Below are positions 25,603 to 33,844 of a DNA stretch of 64,000 nucleotides, piece after piece. The translations under genes were made by a program, and so were the position numbers. The DNA is taken from positions 186,001 through 250,000 of the forward strand of contig CAWCXA010000016.1 in NCBI GenBank assembly GCA_963799425.1. Reading direction: 5' to 3'. The notes below the pieces were generated by a model. It was not told the origin of the DNA and did no database searches. It saw only the letters and a program-made list of their open reading frames with translations. Source of the DNA: CAVWSM01 sp963799425. Its GTDB lineage: Bacteria > Actinomycetota > Actinomycetes > Jiangellales > Jiangellaceae. Numbering within the stretch: position 1 is the first letter of the stretch; each line of letters begins with the position of its first letter.

Positions 25603-27280
25603 TCAACGCGCCCGCTCGACCCGGCCCTCGTGCCAGACCGGCTCGTCCGACTCGTAGACCGTGCCGTCAGCGCCGAACACCACGAACCGGTCGAACCCAC
25701 GCGTAAACCACCGATCATGGGTGACGGCCAGGACAGTGCCCTCGTACGAGGCCAGGCCCTCCTCCAGCGCCTCCGCCGAGACAAGGTCGAGGTTGTCGGT
25801 CGGCTCGTCGAGCAGCAACATCGTGGCTCCCGACAGCTCGAGCAGCAGGATCTGCAGCCGCGCCTGCTGACCCCCAGACAGCGACTCGAAGCGCTGCTCG
25901 GCCGCGTACGCAAGCTCGTAGCGGTCCAGCGCGCGCGAAGCCTCCTCCCGCGGCATCCCGCTGCGGTGCTGATCGCCACGCCAGAGGATGTCGAGCAACG
26001 TGCGCCCGGCAAGCTCGGGATGCTCGTGGGTCTGTGCGAACCAGCCGGGACGCACTCGGGCCCCGAGACGCGCGCGCCCGCTGTGCGCCACCGGATCCAG
26101 CACGAGGTCCTCGACCGGCCGGTGCTCGACGTCCGGGTCGCTCCCGCCCGACGCGAGCAGGCGTAGGAAGTGCGACTTGCCCGACCCGTTGGAGCCGAGG
26201 ACGGCGACGCGCTCGCCGTAGAACACCTCGAGGTCGAACGGCTTCATGAGTCCGGTCAGCTCGAGGGCGCTGCACACCAGCGCACGCTTACCCGTACGGC
26301 CGCCGCGCAGTCGCATGCTCACCTGCTGCTCGCGGGGAATCGCCTCGGGTGGTCCGGCTTCCTCGAACTTGCGCAGTCGTGTCTGCGCCGCCTGGAGGCG
26401 CGCCGCCATGTCGGAGTTGTAGGCCGCCTTCTGCCTGTACATCAGGACGAGGGCGCGCAGCTTGGCTTGCTCCTCGTCCCATCGCTTTCGGAGCTCCTCG
26501 AAGCGCGCGAACCTCTCCTGCCGCGCCTCGTGATACGTCGCGAATCCGCCGCCGTGCGTCCACACCGTGTTGCCGCCGGCGCCGAGCTCGACGGTGACGA
26601 TGCGTGTTGCCGTACGGGCCAGCAGCTCGCGGTCGTGACTGACGTACAGCACCGTCTTTGGGGTCTCGCGCAGCCGGTCCTCGAGCCAGCGCTTGGCCGG
26701 CACGTCGAGGAAGTTGTCCGGCTCGTCGAGCAGCAGCACCTCGTCGGGCCCACGGAGGACTGCCTCGAGCGCGAGCCGTTTCTGCTCGCCGCCGGACAGC
26801 GTGGACAGGTCGCGCCACTGCGCCCGCTCGAACGGCACACCCAGTGCCGCGGTCGTGCATTCGTCCCAGAGCACCTCGGCGTCGTAGCCGCCCGCGTCGG
26901 CCCAGTCGGCGAGCGCCTGGGCGTACCGCAGCTGAGTCGCCTCGTCGTCGCGGTCCATCATCTGCAGCTCGGCGGCGTCGAGCTCTGCGGCGGCGGTGCG
27001 GATCCGTGGTGGAGCAACAGACACAAGGAGGTCTCGTACGGTCTTCGCCTGGGCCGCCACGAACTGCCGCATGACGCCCAGCCCGCCGGACCGTGTGATC
27101 GCACCCTCGTCGGGGTCCAGGTCACCGGTCACGATGCGCAGCAGCGTCGTCTTGCCCGAACCGTTGGCACCGACGAGCGCGACCTTGGCTCCATCGCCGA
27201 CGCGGAAGCTCACGTCACTGAGCAGCGGCCGCCCATCGGGCTAGCGAGAAGAACACGGAGTTGACGTCGATATGGCCCAC
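25603..27280 (-). CDS. ABC-F family ATPase, with an apparent frameshift near the N-terminus
   Basis: The open part (25603-27213) encodes two ABC domains without membrane segments: Walker A GANGSGKTT, signature LSGGEQKRLAL, Walker B VLLLDEPDNFLD; then GSNGSGKSHF, LSGGQQARLQ and MLLLDEPTDNLD. A Lys/Arg-rich linker lies between, as in ABC-F proteins that act on the ribosome's E site. The N-terminal strand is missing from this frame. It is found in another frame from the GTG at 27280 (GHIDVNSVFFSL), and deleting one base near 27240 (GGGCTAGCG to GGGCAGCG) joins it to PDGRPLLSDVSFRVGDG. Repaired length is 558 residues. A sequence error or a recent pseudogene are both possible. Confidence 0.85.
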
Positions 27281-27346
27281 GCGGGTCAGTGTCGCTGCAG
27301 GCGCCGCGTTCGAGCCACTCGGTTTCGTGGGCTGCCCGGTGGCTCA

Positions 27347-27396
27347 TGATCACGAAGAGATTGGGCTCGTTTTTGATCGCAAAGTCTTCGTGATCA
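27347..27396. repeat. Perfect 12-bp inverted repeat downstream of the small membrane protein gene
   Basis: TGATCACGAAGA (27347-27358) pairs with TCTTCGTGATCA (27385-27396) around a 26-nt loop that contains a T-run. It lies between the membrane-protein stop and the ABC-F start. It may be a terminator of the first gene or an operator-type dyad for the second. Confidence 0.55.
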
Positions 27397-27414
27397 CCGG
27401 TTGGAGAGTGGGGG

Positions 27415-27852
27415 TTAGCCGATGCCGCGCTTCTTGAGGATCTCCTCGATGTCCTCGAACCCGCTCAGCGGGTCGTCAGCCGGCTTGGCGGTGATCTGCT
27501 TGCGCTGGGCTGCCTTGCCTGTCGCGGGTTTGGCCTCGCCCGCCGCGGGCAGCGCCTTTCCACCTGGCCCACTCATCCGGCCACTCACGACGAAGAGCAC
27601 CGCCGCAAGCCCCAGCGCACCCACGCCCAGCCAGACGACCGGCGAGAAGACCAACGACGTCACGAAGTCGACGGCAAAGTCGCCAACCTCCCACAGCAGG
27701 TCGCCGAGCCCGACGGCCCAGATCCCGAACAAGCCGACCGAGGCAGCGCCCACGCGCACAGCAGCGCGGCTCCCCTTGCGCTGCGCGACCGGCACCGTGG
27801 CCGCGATGCCACCGACTGAGGCGAGCAAGAGCAGCAGGCCGAAGACGTCCAT
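27415..27852 (-). CDS. Small membrane protein of unknown function
   Basis: The product is 145 residues with hydrophobic segments at about 3-20, 33-50 and 66-90, then a cytoplasm-like Lys/Ala/Pro-rich tail ending in SGFEDIEEILKKRGIG. No domain was recognised. It follows truA by 151 nt on the same strand, a position where actinobacteria often carry an uncharacterised membrane protein. The acidic-to-basic C-terminal helix could be a contact site. Confidence 0.7.
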   Translation of the reverse strand: MDVFGLLLLLASVGGIAATVPVAQRKGSRAAVRVGAASVGLFGIWAVGLGDLLWEVGDFAVDFVTSLVFSPVVWLGVGALGLAAVLFVVSGRMSGPGGKALPAAGEAKPATGKAAQRKQITAKPADDPLSGFEDIEEILKKRGIG

Positions 27853-28003
27853 GTATCGAGGCTACGTCGAGCCGGGCCGGTCGCGCGCGACTGGGCGCCG
27901 GATATCAGGGTCGGACCAGGGTGCCACGGCCGAGATCGACGATGAACCTAGGCAAGTCAACCGCCCCGAGCGCCCTCGGCGTCGAGCGCGGAGTCGCAGA
28001 GTG

Positions 28004-28780
28004 TCAGCGGCTGCGCAATCGACGCGCGGCGACGGCTCGCGCAGCAAGCTGGTCGTCGGGCGGGTAGCGGACCTCTTCCAAGGTGAGCCCGTGCGGCGCG
28101 ACCACTGTGACTCCTGGGTCGCGCACAGCCTCGGCGAGGACTTTCGCCGGCCAGGAGATCGGTCGCCGCCCATCCCCTACCGCGAGCATCGCGCCCACCA
28201 GCGCTCGCACCATGTGGTGGCAGAACGCATCAGCCTCGACACGGGCGACCCCGAGTCCGCCCTCGGCGCGCTCCCACGACAGGTCGAGGAGCGTACGGAT
28301 GGTGGTCGCGCCCTCGCGCTTCCGACAGAACGCCGCGAAGTCGTGCTCACCGAGCAGACCCGCGGCAGCGGCGTTCATCAGGTCGAGGTCGAGCCGTCGG
28401 TCGTACCAAAGCACGTCGTGCCGGCGCAGCGGGTCAACACCGTACGGTGTGTCGGCGACGCGGTAGGCGTACCGTCGCGACACCGCGGAAAACCTCGCGT
28501 CGAAGCCTTCCGGCGCCATGGACACCGAGAACACACGAACGTCCGACGGCAGCACGCCCGCCAGCCGCCGCAGCAACGACTCCTCCGCGGCGCGTTCGGT
28601 CTGGCCGGCCAGCACGGCGAACGTTCCCGCGGGAACGTCGACGTGTGCCACTTGGCCACGGGCATGCACCCCGGCATCTGTACGGCCCGCAACCGTGACC
28701 GATGGCTCGACAACCAGCCGCAGCACGCGGCCGAGAGCGGCCTGCAGCTCACCCTGTACGGTGCGCTGATCAGGCTGCAC
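28004..28780 (-). CDS. truA: tRNA pseudouridine synthase A, start codon uncertain
   Basis: It isomerises U38-U40 in tRNA anticodon stems. The catalytic Asp is in VAGRTDAGVHARGQVAH, and HHMVRALVGAML is the later family motif. From the GTG at 28780 the protein has 258 residues but lacks the conserved N-terminal strand. In the same frame upstream, residues RLRLDLGYDGADFAGWAVQ are clearly encoded back to about 28834, with no ATG, GTG or TTG available; the codon aligned with the usual start is GTT (28834-28832) and a CTG is at 28828. The true coding span is therefore probably 28004 to about 28834. The rplQ terminator stem abuts this point. Confidence 0.88.
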   Translation of the reverse strand: MQPDQRTVQGELQAALGRVLRLVVEPSVTVAGRTDAGVHARGQVAHVDVPAGTFAVLAGQTERAAEESLLRRLAGVLPSDVRVFSVSMAPEGFDARFSAVSRRYAYRVADTPYGVDPLRRHDVLWYDRRLDLDLMNAAAAGLLGEHDFAAFCRKREGATTIRTLLDLSWERAEGGLGVARVEADAFCHHMVRALVGAMLAVGDGRRPISWPAKVLAEAVRDPGVTVVAPHGLTLEEVRYPPDDQLAARAVAARRLRSR

Positions 28781-28832
28781 GGCCCAGCCGGCAAAGTCGG
28801 CGCCGTCGTAGCCCAGGTCTAGGCGCAGACGA

Positions 28833-28869
28833 ACGAGCCCGCCCTCCCCGGTGGGGTGGGCGGGCTCGT
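28833..28869 (-). terminator. Terminator after rplQ
   Basis: 17-bp arms with a single mismatch (ACGAGCCCGCCC against GGGCGGGCTCGT at the base) have a 3-nt loop, 19 nt beyond the rplQ stop. The stem ends exactly where the truA coding sequence should begin, so truA expression may depend on read-through or a start inside the stem. Confidence 0.8.
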
Positions 28870-28887
28870 CGGTGAGAGCAATACCGC

Positions 28888-29467
28888 TCAGGCGTTGTCC
28901 TTGGACTCGCCCTCAGCGGCCTCATCGGTCGCCTCGTCGGCCGCAACCTCGTCGGCCACGGCCTGCCGGTCGCAGCCATCGGTCTCCTCGGCCACCGGTC
29001 TCCTCGGCAGCGGGCGCCTCAGCGACGGCGGGAGCCGCGACGGCCGCAGCCTCCGACTCGGCGACCGCACGGCGGGTTGCGCCGGTCGCCTCGGCGACGA
29101 CCTGCTCGGCCAGCGGCTCCACGAGCTCGATCACGGCCATGGGCGCGTTGTCGCCCTTGCGCGGGCCGATCTTCGTGATGCGGGTGTAGCCGCCGTTGCG
29201 GTTCTCGTACCGCGGCCCGATCTCGGTGAACAGCACGTGCACGATGCTCTTGTCACGGATGGTCGCCATGACCTGACGGCGAGCATGCAGGTCGCCGCGC
29301 TTGGCCTTGGTGATCAGCCGCTCGGCGACCGGACGCAGCCGCTTGGCCTTGGTCTCGGTCGTCGTGATGCGGCCGTGCTCGAAGAGCGCCGTGGCGAGGT
29401 TGGCAAGCATCAGGCGCTCGTGCGCCGGACTGCCGCCGAGGCGGGCACCCTTGGTGGGCTGAGGCAT
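28888..29467 (-). CDS. rplQ: 50S ribosomal protein bL17, C-terminal tail frameshifted
   Basis: The conserved bL17 core (residues 1-120, starting MPQPTKGARLGGSPAHERLML) is intact. After it comes an Ala/Glu-rich tail. In the reading frame as given, the tail turns into Gly/Arg-rich sequence and stops at 28922. Removing one C near 28995 (CCACCGG to CCACGG) restores an Ala/Asp/Glu tail ending GESKDNA at 28888, 192 residues in all. The tail is not conserved, so the protein would probably work either way. Confidence 0.9.
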
Positions 29468-29489
29468 GGTTATTGATCTCCTATGTCAC

Positions 29490-29544
29490 CGGGGGCGCCG
29501 CGCCCCGAGTCGTTCTTTGGGTGTTCGCGGGGCCGAAGCCCCCG
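29490..29544 (-). repeat. Two small GC hairpins between rpoA and rplQ
   Basis: GGGGCG/CGCCCC (29491-29505) and GGGGC/GCCCC (29529-29542) have 3-4-nt loops. On the transcript the second has a UUCG tetraloop closed by C-G, an unusually stable fold. They fill the 83-nt rpoA-rplQ gap. Confidence 0.5.
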
Positions 29545-29550
29545 TGCGGG

Positions 29551-30567
29551 TCAGTACTGCTCGTCCTCGACGTAGGTCTGGTCCGCGTCCTCGGCGTAGG
29601 AGTCGACCACGGTGGTCGGGTCGAACGCCGGGCCGCTGTCCTTGAGCCCTAGGCCCATGCCCTGGAGCTTGGCCTTGACCTCGTCGATCGACTTCTGCCC
29701 GAAGTTGCGGATGTCGAGCAGGTCGGCCTCGCTGCGCGAGATGAGCTCACCCACGGTGTGGATGCCCTCGCGCTTGAGGCAGTTGTACGACCGGACCGTG
29801 AGCTGCAGGTCCTCGATCGGCAGCGCAAGGTCGGCAGCCATCTGGGCGTCGATCGGGGACGGCCCGATCTCGATGCCCTCGGCGTCGACGTTGAGCTCGC
29901 GCGCGAGCCCGAACAGCTCGACCAGGGTCGTGCCGGCCGACGCAACCGCGTCACGCGGGTTCATCGACGGCTTGGTCTCGACGTCGACGACAAGCTTGTC
30001 GAAGTCCGTACGGCCCTCGACGCGGGTGGCCTCGACCTTGTAGGTGACCTTGAGCACCGGCGAGTAGATCGAGTCGACCGGGATGCGGCCGATCTCGGCG
30101 TCGGAGCGCTTGTTCTGCACCGCGGACACGTAACCGCGGCCGCGCTCGACGGTCAGCTCCATCTCGAGCTTGCCGTCCTTGTTGAGCGTCGCGATGTGCA
30201 GGTCGGGGTTGTGCACCTCGACTCCGGCCGGCGGCGCGATGTCCGCGGCGGTCACGGCGCCCGGGCCCTGCTTGCGCAGGTACATGGTCACCGGCTCGTC
30301 GTTCTCCGAGGAGACGACGAGGCCCTTGAGGTTGAGGATGATGTCGGTGACGTCCTCCTTAACGCCCGGCACGGTGCTGAACTCGTGCAGGACGCCGTCG
30401 ATCCGGATGCTCGTGATCGCAGCACCGGGGATGGACGACAGGAGGGTACGACGCAGCGAGTTACCGAGCGTGTAGCCGAACCCCGGCTCGAGGGGCTCGA
30501 TCATGAACCGCGAGCGGTTCTCGGCAACGGGCTCTTCCGACAGAGTCGGACGCTGGGTAATGAGCAC
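29551..30567 (-). CDS. rpoA: RNA polymerase subunit alpha
   Basis: The product is 338 residues. The N-terminal assembly domain (FMIEPLEPGFGYTLGNSLRRTLLSSIPGAA) and the C-terminal DNA/activator-binding domain (LELTVRS-type segment, then GIHTVGELISRSEADLLDIRNFGQKSIDEVKAKL) are both present. It dimerises to nucleate the polymerase. It lies between rpsD and rplQ as usual in the alpha operon. The C-terminus is acidic (VEDEQY). Confidence 0.98.
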   Translation of the reverse strand: MLITQRPTLSEEPVAENRSRFMIEPLEPGFGYTLGNSLRRTLLSSIPGAAITSIRIDGVLHEFSTVPGVKEDVTDIILNLKGLVVSSENDEPVTMYLRKQGPGAVTAADIAPPAGVEVHNPDLHIATLNKDGKLEMELTVERGRGYVSAVQNKRSDAEIGRIPVDSIYSPVLKVTYKVEATRVEGRTDFDKLVVDVETKPSMNPRDAVASAGTTLVELFGLARELNVDAEGIEIGPSPIDAQMAADLALPIEDLQLTVRSYNCLKREGIHTVGELISRSEADLLDIRNFGQKSIDEVKAKLQGMGLGLKDSGPAFDPTTVVDSYAEDADQTYVEDEQY

Positions 30568-30654
30568 GGTGGTTTTCCTTTCCGCGACGACCGCTATATG
30601 ACGTGCGGGTAGAAGGTGTCCCGTGGGGCGATGTTGGCCCCACGGGACCTCGCA

Positions 30655-31260
30655 TTACTTGGAGTAAAGCTCGACGATCAGTTGCTCCTGCACCGGCGTG
30701 TCGATCTGCTGCCGGGTCGGGAGCCCATGGACGAGGATGCGCATCTTCGAGGGAAGCACCTCGAGCCACGCGGGCACGGGACGCTCGCCGTGGGTCTCTC
30801 GAGCAATGATGAAGGGCGTCGTCTCGATCGACTTGGGCTTGACCTCGATGACGTCGTGCGCCTGGACGCGGTAGGACGGCACGTTGACCTTCTGGCCGTT
30901 GACCAGGAAATGCCCGTGGCCGACCAGCTGCCGGGAGTGCCGACGCGTACGCGCGAAGCCCGAGCGGTAGATCACGTTGTCCAAGCGGGACTCGAGGATC
31001 TGCAGCAGGCGGTCACCCGTCTTGCCCTGCGTCTTGTTGGCCTCTTCGTAGTAGCGGCGGAACTGCTTCTCGAGGATTCCGTAGGTGTAGCGGGCCTTCT
31101 GCTTCTCGTGCAGCTGGAGGCGGTACTCCGACTCCTTGACCCGGCCGCGGCCGTGCTGGCCGGGCGGGTAGGGGCGACGCTCGTAAGCCTTGTCGCCGCC
31201 GATCAGGTCAACGCCGAGGCGGCGCGACTTCTTGGTAAGCGGACCGGTGTATCGGGCCAT
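30655..31260 (-). CDS. rpsD: 30S ribosomal protein uS4
   Basis: The product is 201 residues, starting MARYTGPLTKKSRRLG, with the S4 RNA-binding domain (SRLDNVIYRSGFARTRRHSRQLVGHGHFLVNGQ). No zinc-binding cysteines are present, so this is the C-minus type. It is a primary 16S-binding protein and in many bacteria the alpha-operon repressor. It follows rpsK by 21 nt. Confidence 0.98.
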   Translation of the reverse strand: MARYTGPLTKKSRRLGVDLIGGDKAYERRPYPPGQHGRGRVKESEYRLQLHEKQKARYTYGILEKQFRRYYEEANKTQGKTGDRLLQILESRLDNVIYRSGFARTRRHSRQLVGHGHFLVNGQKVNVPSYRVQAHDVIEVKPKSIETTPFIIARETHGERPVPAWLEVLPSKMRILVHGLPTRQQIDTPVQEQLIVELYSK

Positions 31261-31281
31261 GGTTCAGAACTCTCCTGCAGG

Positions 31282-31692
31282 TCAGACGCGGCGGCGCTTC
31301 GGCGGACGGCAACCGTTGTGCGGCTGCGGGGTGACATCCTGGATCGAGCCGACCTCGAGGCCAACGGCCTGGATCGACCGGATCGCAGTCTCGCGGCCCG
31401 AGCCCGGGCCTTTGACGAGGACGTCGACCTTGCGCATGCCGTGCTCCTGGGCACGACGCGCGGCGGCCTCGGCCGCCATCTGCGCAGCGAACGGGGTGGA
31501 CTTGCGGGAGCCCTTGAAGCCCACCTGCCCGGCGCTGGCCCACGCGATCACGTTCCCAGCGGGGTCGGTGATCGAGACGATCGTGTTGTTGAACGTGCTC
31601 TTGATGTGCGCGACACCCTGAGCGACGTTCTTCTTCTCCTTGCGGCGCACCTTCTTCGCGGCGCCCGTAGCCTGTCGGCTCTTGGGAGGCAT
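31282..31692 (-). CDS. rpsK: 30S ribosomal protein uS11
   Basis: The product is 136 residues with a Lys/Arg-rich N-terminus, then HIKSTFNNTIVSITDPAGN and the C-terminal DVTPQPHNGCRPPKRRRV, both invariant S11 landmarks. It sits on the platform near the 3' end of 16S rRNA. It starts 109 nt after the rpsM stop, and that gap carries a GC hairpin. Confidence 0.98.
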   Translation of the reverse strand: MPPKSRQATGAAKKVRRKEKKNVAQGVAHIKSTFNNTIVSITDPAGNVIAWASAGQVGFKGSRKSTPFAAQMAAEAAARRAQEHGMRKVDVLVKGPGSGRETAIRSIQAVGLEVGSIQDVTPQPHNGCRPPKRRRV

Positions 31693-31776
31693 CCTGTTTT
31701 ATCTCCTAGATCAAGATCAGCAGTCTTTGGGTGTCTCCACAGTGACCACGACGAAAAGTGACCACGGTGGGGGGTC

Positions 31777-31799
31777 CCCGGGGGGCTTGCGCCCCCGGG
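31777..31799 (-). repeat. GC hairpin between rpsM and rpsK
   Basis: CCCGGGGGGC pairs with GCCCCCGGG around a TTGC loop (GCAA on the transcript, a GNRA-type tetraloop), with one bulged G. It sits immediately after the rpsM stop. A 10-nt near-repeat of GTGACCACG follows at 31742 and 31759. Confidence 0.5.
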
Positions 31800-31801
31800 T
31801 G

Positions 31802-32182
31802 TTATTTCTTGCCGGCCTTCTTCTTGCCGGCCACGGTCTTGCGCGGGCCCTTGCGGGTGCGGGCGTTGGTGTGCGTGCGCTGACCGCGGACCGGGAGGCC
31901 GCGACGGTGCCGCAGACCCTGGTAGCTGCCGATCTCGATCTTGCGCCGGATGTCGGCCTGGACTTCGCGACGGAGGTCACCCTCGATCTTGTAGTTGGCC
32001 TCGATCCAGTCACGGAGCTTGACGAGCTCCTCGTCGCCGAGGTCGCGGACGCGCAGGTCGGGGCTGACCCCGGTCTGCGCGAGCGTCTCCTCGGCGCGCG
32101 TGCGGCCGATGCCGTAGATGTACGTGAGCGCAACCTCCAGGCGCTTTTCGCGCGGGAGGTCGACGCCGACGAGACGTGCCAT
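31802..32182 (-). CDS. rpsM: 30S ribosomal protein uS13
   Basis: The product is 126 residues, starting MARLVGVDLPREKRLEVALTYIYGIG, with GLRHRRGLPVRGQRTHTNARTRKG near the C-terminus, which contacts the A- and P-site tRNAs. It begins 141 nt after the rpmJ stop; that stretch holds a small GGGTG/CACCC hairpin (32266-32278). Confidence 0.98.
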   Translation of the reverse strand: MARLVGVDLPREKRLEVALTYIYGIGRTRAEETLAQTGVSPDLRVRDLGDEELVKLRDWIEANYKIEGDLRREVQADIRRKIEIGSYQGLRHRRGLPVRGQRTHTNARTRKGPRKTVAGKKKAGKK

Positions 32183-32323
32183 ATGGGCTTGATTCTCCTG
32201 TTTCTCAGAGGTGTTGGCGCACCACGTCCTGACTGCCCAGCCAGGCCCCGGCCTCCGTTCCGGGGGGGTGCCGCACCCTCGCGGGTGGCGGCTGTCGGTG
32301 CGCTGTTCTGTTGTCTGGGGTGA

Positions 32324-32437
32324 TCAGCCCTGGCGCTGCTTGTGGCGCAGGTTCTCGCAGATCACCATGACGCGACCGTGCCGGCGAATCACCTTGCACT
32401 TGTCGCAGATCGGCTTGACGCTCGGCTTGACCTTCAT
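32324..32437 (-). CDS. rpmJ: 50S ribosomal protein bL36 (zinc form)
   Basis: The product is 37 residues from the ATG at 32437 (MKVKPSVKPICDKCKVIRR). Cysteines in CDKC, a further Cys in VICEN and a His in LRHKQ form the zinc ribbon, so this is the C-plus, zinc-requiring paralogue. It lies 53 nt after infA, the standard place. The longer frame covering it is a shadow. Confidence 0.96.
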   Translation of the reverse strand: MKVKPSVKPICDKCKVIRRHGRVMVICENLRHKQRQG

Positions 32438-32490
32438 CGATCTCTCCGTTGGGGGACAGCTCTGGCTGCACGCAGCCCGCTGGCTGTCTC

Positions 32491-32712
32491 TTACTTGTAG
32501 CGGTAGACGATCCGACCGCGAGTCAGGTCGTAAGGGCTCAGCTCCACGACCACACGGTCCTCGGGCAGGATGCGGATGTAGTGCTGCCGCATTTTCCCCG
32601 AGATGTGGGCGAGGACCTTGTGACCGTTGGAAAGCTCGACGCGAAACATCGCATTCGGTAGTGCCTCCACTACGGTGCCCTCGATCTCGATGACCCCGTC
32701 CTTCTTCGGCAT
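32491..32712 (-). CDS. infA: Translation initiation factor IF-1
   Basis: The product is 73 residues from the ATG at 32712 (MPKKDGVIEIEGTVVEALPNAM), an S1-like OB fold ending GRIVYRYK. IF-1 occupies the ribosomal A site during initiation. It is separated from map by 309 nt that contain a 17-bp inverted repeat, a possible promoter and a 10-bp leader hairpin. This suggests a separate infA-rpmJ-rpsM-rpsK-rpsD-rpoA-rplQ transcript. Confidence 0.97.
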   Translation of the reverse strand: MPKKDGVIEIEGTVVEALPNAMFRVELSNGHKVLAHISGKMRQHYIRILPEDRVVVELSPYDLTRGRIVYRYK

Positions 32713-32769
32713 GTCCTCGCTTCTCTTGATCGGTGTGTCTACCGTCGCCCAGGGCGAGGGCCTGCAGCA

Positions 32770-32800
32770 CACCCCTTCCCGACACTCCCAGGAAGGGGTG
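32770..32800 (-). promoter_or_regulatory. Hairpin in the infA 5' leader
   Basis: A perfect 10-bp stem CACCCCTTCC/GGAAGGGGTG with an 11-nt loop lies about 60 nt before the infA start. There is no U-tract after it, so it looks like a leader structure rather than a terminator. Confidence 0.5.
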
Positions 32801-32853
32801 ATCGAGACAGCCGCGGGGCAGCACTAACCAGACCGACAATGGGCCGACACACG

Positions 32854-32884
32854 AGTCTACGTCACCGGGCCCGCTGGACACCAA
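32854..32884 (-). promoter_or_regulatory. Possible infA promoter
   Basis: A TTGGTG -35 (32884-32879) and TAGACT -10 (32859-32854) are 19 nt apart, slightly longer than ideal. It is upstream of the leader hairpin and downstream of the large inverted repeat. Confidence 0.35.
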
Positions 32885-32915
32885 TCCGCACCGCTGTCGC
32901 CCGTGTTGACCCGAG

Positions 32916-32991
32916 TTGTCAGGTTGTCAGGCCACGCACAACCGGTTGACCTGCAGGAAAGCCCCATTCGGACAGCCTGACAACCTGACAA
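32916..32991. repeat. Perfect 17-bp inverted repeat between map and infA
   Basis: TTGTCAGGTTGTCAGGC (32916-32932) pairs exactly with its reverse complement at 32975-32991 around a 42-nt loop. Each arm is itself a tandem of TTGTCAGG, so there are four copies of one octamer, two per strand. It starts 30 nt beyond the map stop. It could end the secY-adk-map transcript or act as a multi-site operator. Confidence 0.65.
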
Positions 32992-33021
32992 GCCGGTCAT
33001 CGGCGGACGAGCGTCAGCGAG

Positions 33022-33831
33022 TCAGGCGCGGCTGGCTGCGGGCGTGGCCACGCCCAGCGCCCCCAACCGGGTGGCTCCGCCGTCGTGCGCCGTAAGCACC
33101 CACGGGCCGTCGGGCGTGATCGCGACACTGTGCTCGAAGTGCGCGGCCCAGGAGCCGTCGACGGTCTTGACGGTCCAGTCGTCGGGCATGAGCCGAGTTG
33201 CGGAAGAACCGAGCGTGAGCATCGGCTCGATCGCGAGGCACAGCCCGTTGCGCAGCCTGGGGCCTTTGGTCTGGGTCTCGTAGTTGTGGACGTGCGGGTC
33301 CTGGTGCATCTCGGTGCCGATGCCGTGCCCGCCGTACTCCTGCACGATGCCGAAAGGCCCCTCCGCCCGGACCCGTCCCTCGATCGCGGCGCCGATGTCA
33401 CGCATCCGGCCGCCGTTGTGCATTGCCGCGATGCCGGCCCACATGGCGTCCTCGGTGACCCTGATCAAGGCAGTGACCTCGTCGGGCACCGCGCCCACGG
33501 CGACAGTGATCGCCGAGTCGCCGTGCCACCCGTCGACGATGGCCCCGCAGTCGATCGAGATGATGTCGCCCTCTTTGAGGACCGAGGACCCGGGTATTCC
33601 GTGCACTATCTCGTCGTCGACCGACGTGCAGAGCGACGCCGGATAGCCGTGGTACCCGAGGAACGAGGGCACCGCGCCGCGGGAGCGGATCTCCTGCTCG
33701 GCCAGCGCGTCCAGCTCACCGGTCGTCACGCCGGGCGCGACGGCCTCGCGAACCGCGGCCAGCGTGTCGGCGACCACGAGGCCAGCCAGCCGCATCTTCT
33801 CGATCTCGGCCGGCGACTTGATCTGGATCAT
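33022..33831 (-). CDS. map: Methionine aminopeptidase, type I
   Basis: The product is 269 residues from the ATG at 33831; the frame open to 33942 overlaps adk and is unsupported. Metal ligands lie in DGWHGDSAITVAVG, in GHGIGTEMHQDPHVHN and in LAIEPML, with EHSVAIT near the end. It removes the initiator methionine from new proteins. It follows adk by 13 nt in secY-adk-map. Confidence 0.96.
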   Translation of the reverse strand: MIQIKSPAEIEKMRLAGLVVADTLAAVREAVAPGVTTGELDALAEQEIRSRGAVPSFLGYHGYPASLCTSVDDEIVHGIPGSSVLKEGDIISIDCGAIVDGWHGDSAITVAVGAVPDEVTALIRVTEDAMWAGIAAMHNGGRMRDIGAAIEGRVRAEGPFGIVQEYGGHGIGTEMHQDPHVHNYETQTKGPRLRNGLCLAIEPMLTLGSSATRLMPDDWTVKTVDGSWAAHFEHSVAITPDGPWVLTAHDGGATRLGALGVATPAASRA

Positions 33832-33844
33832 GGGAGCGACAACC

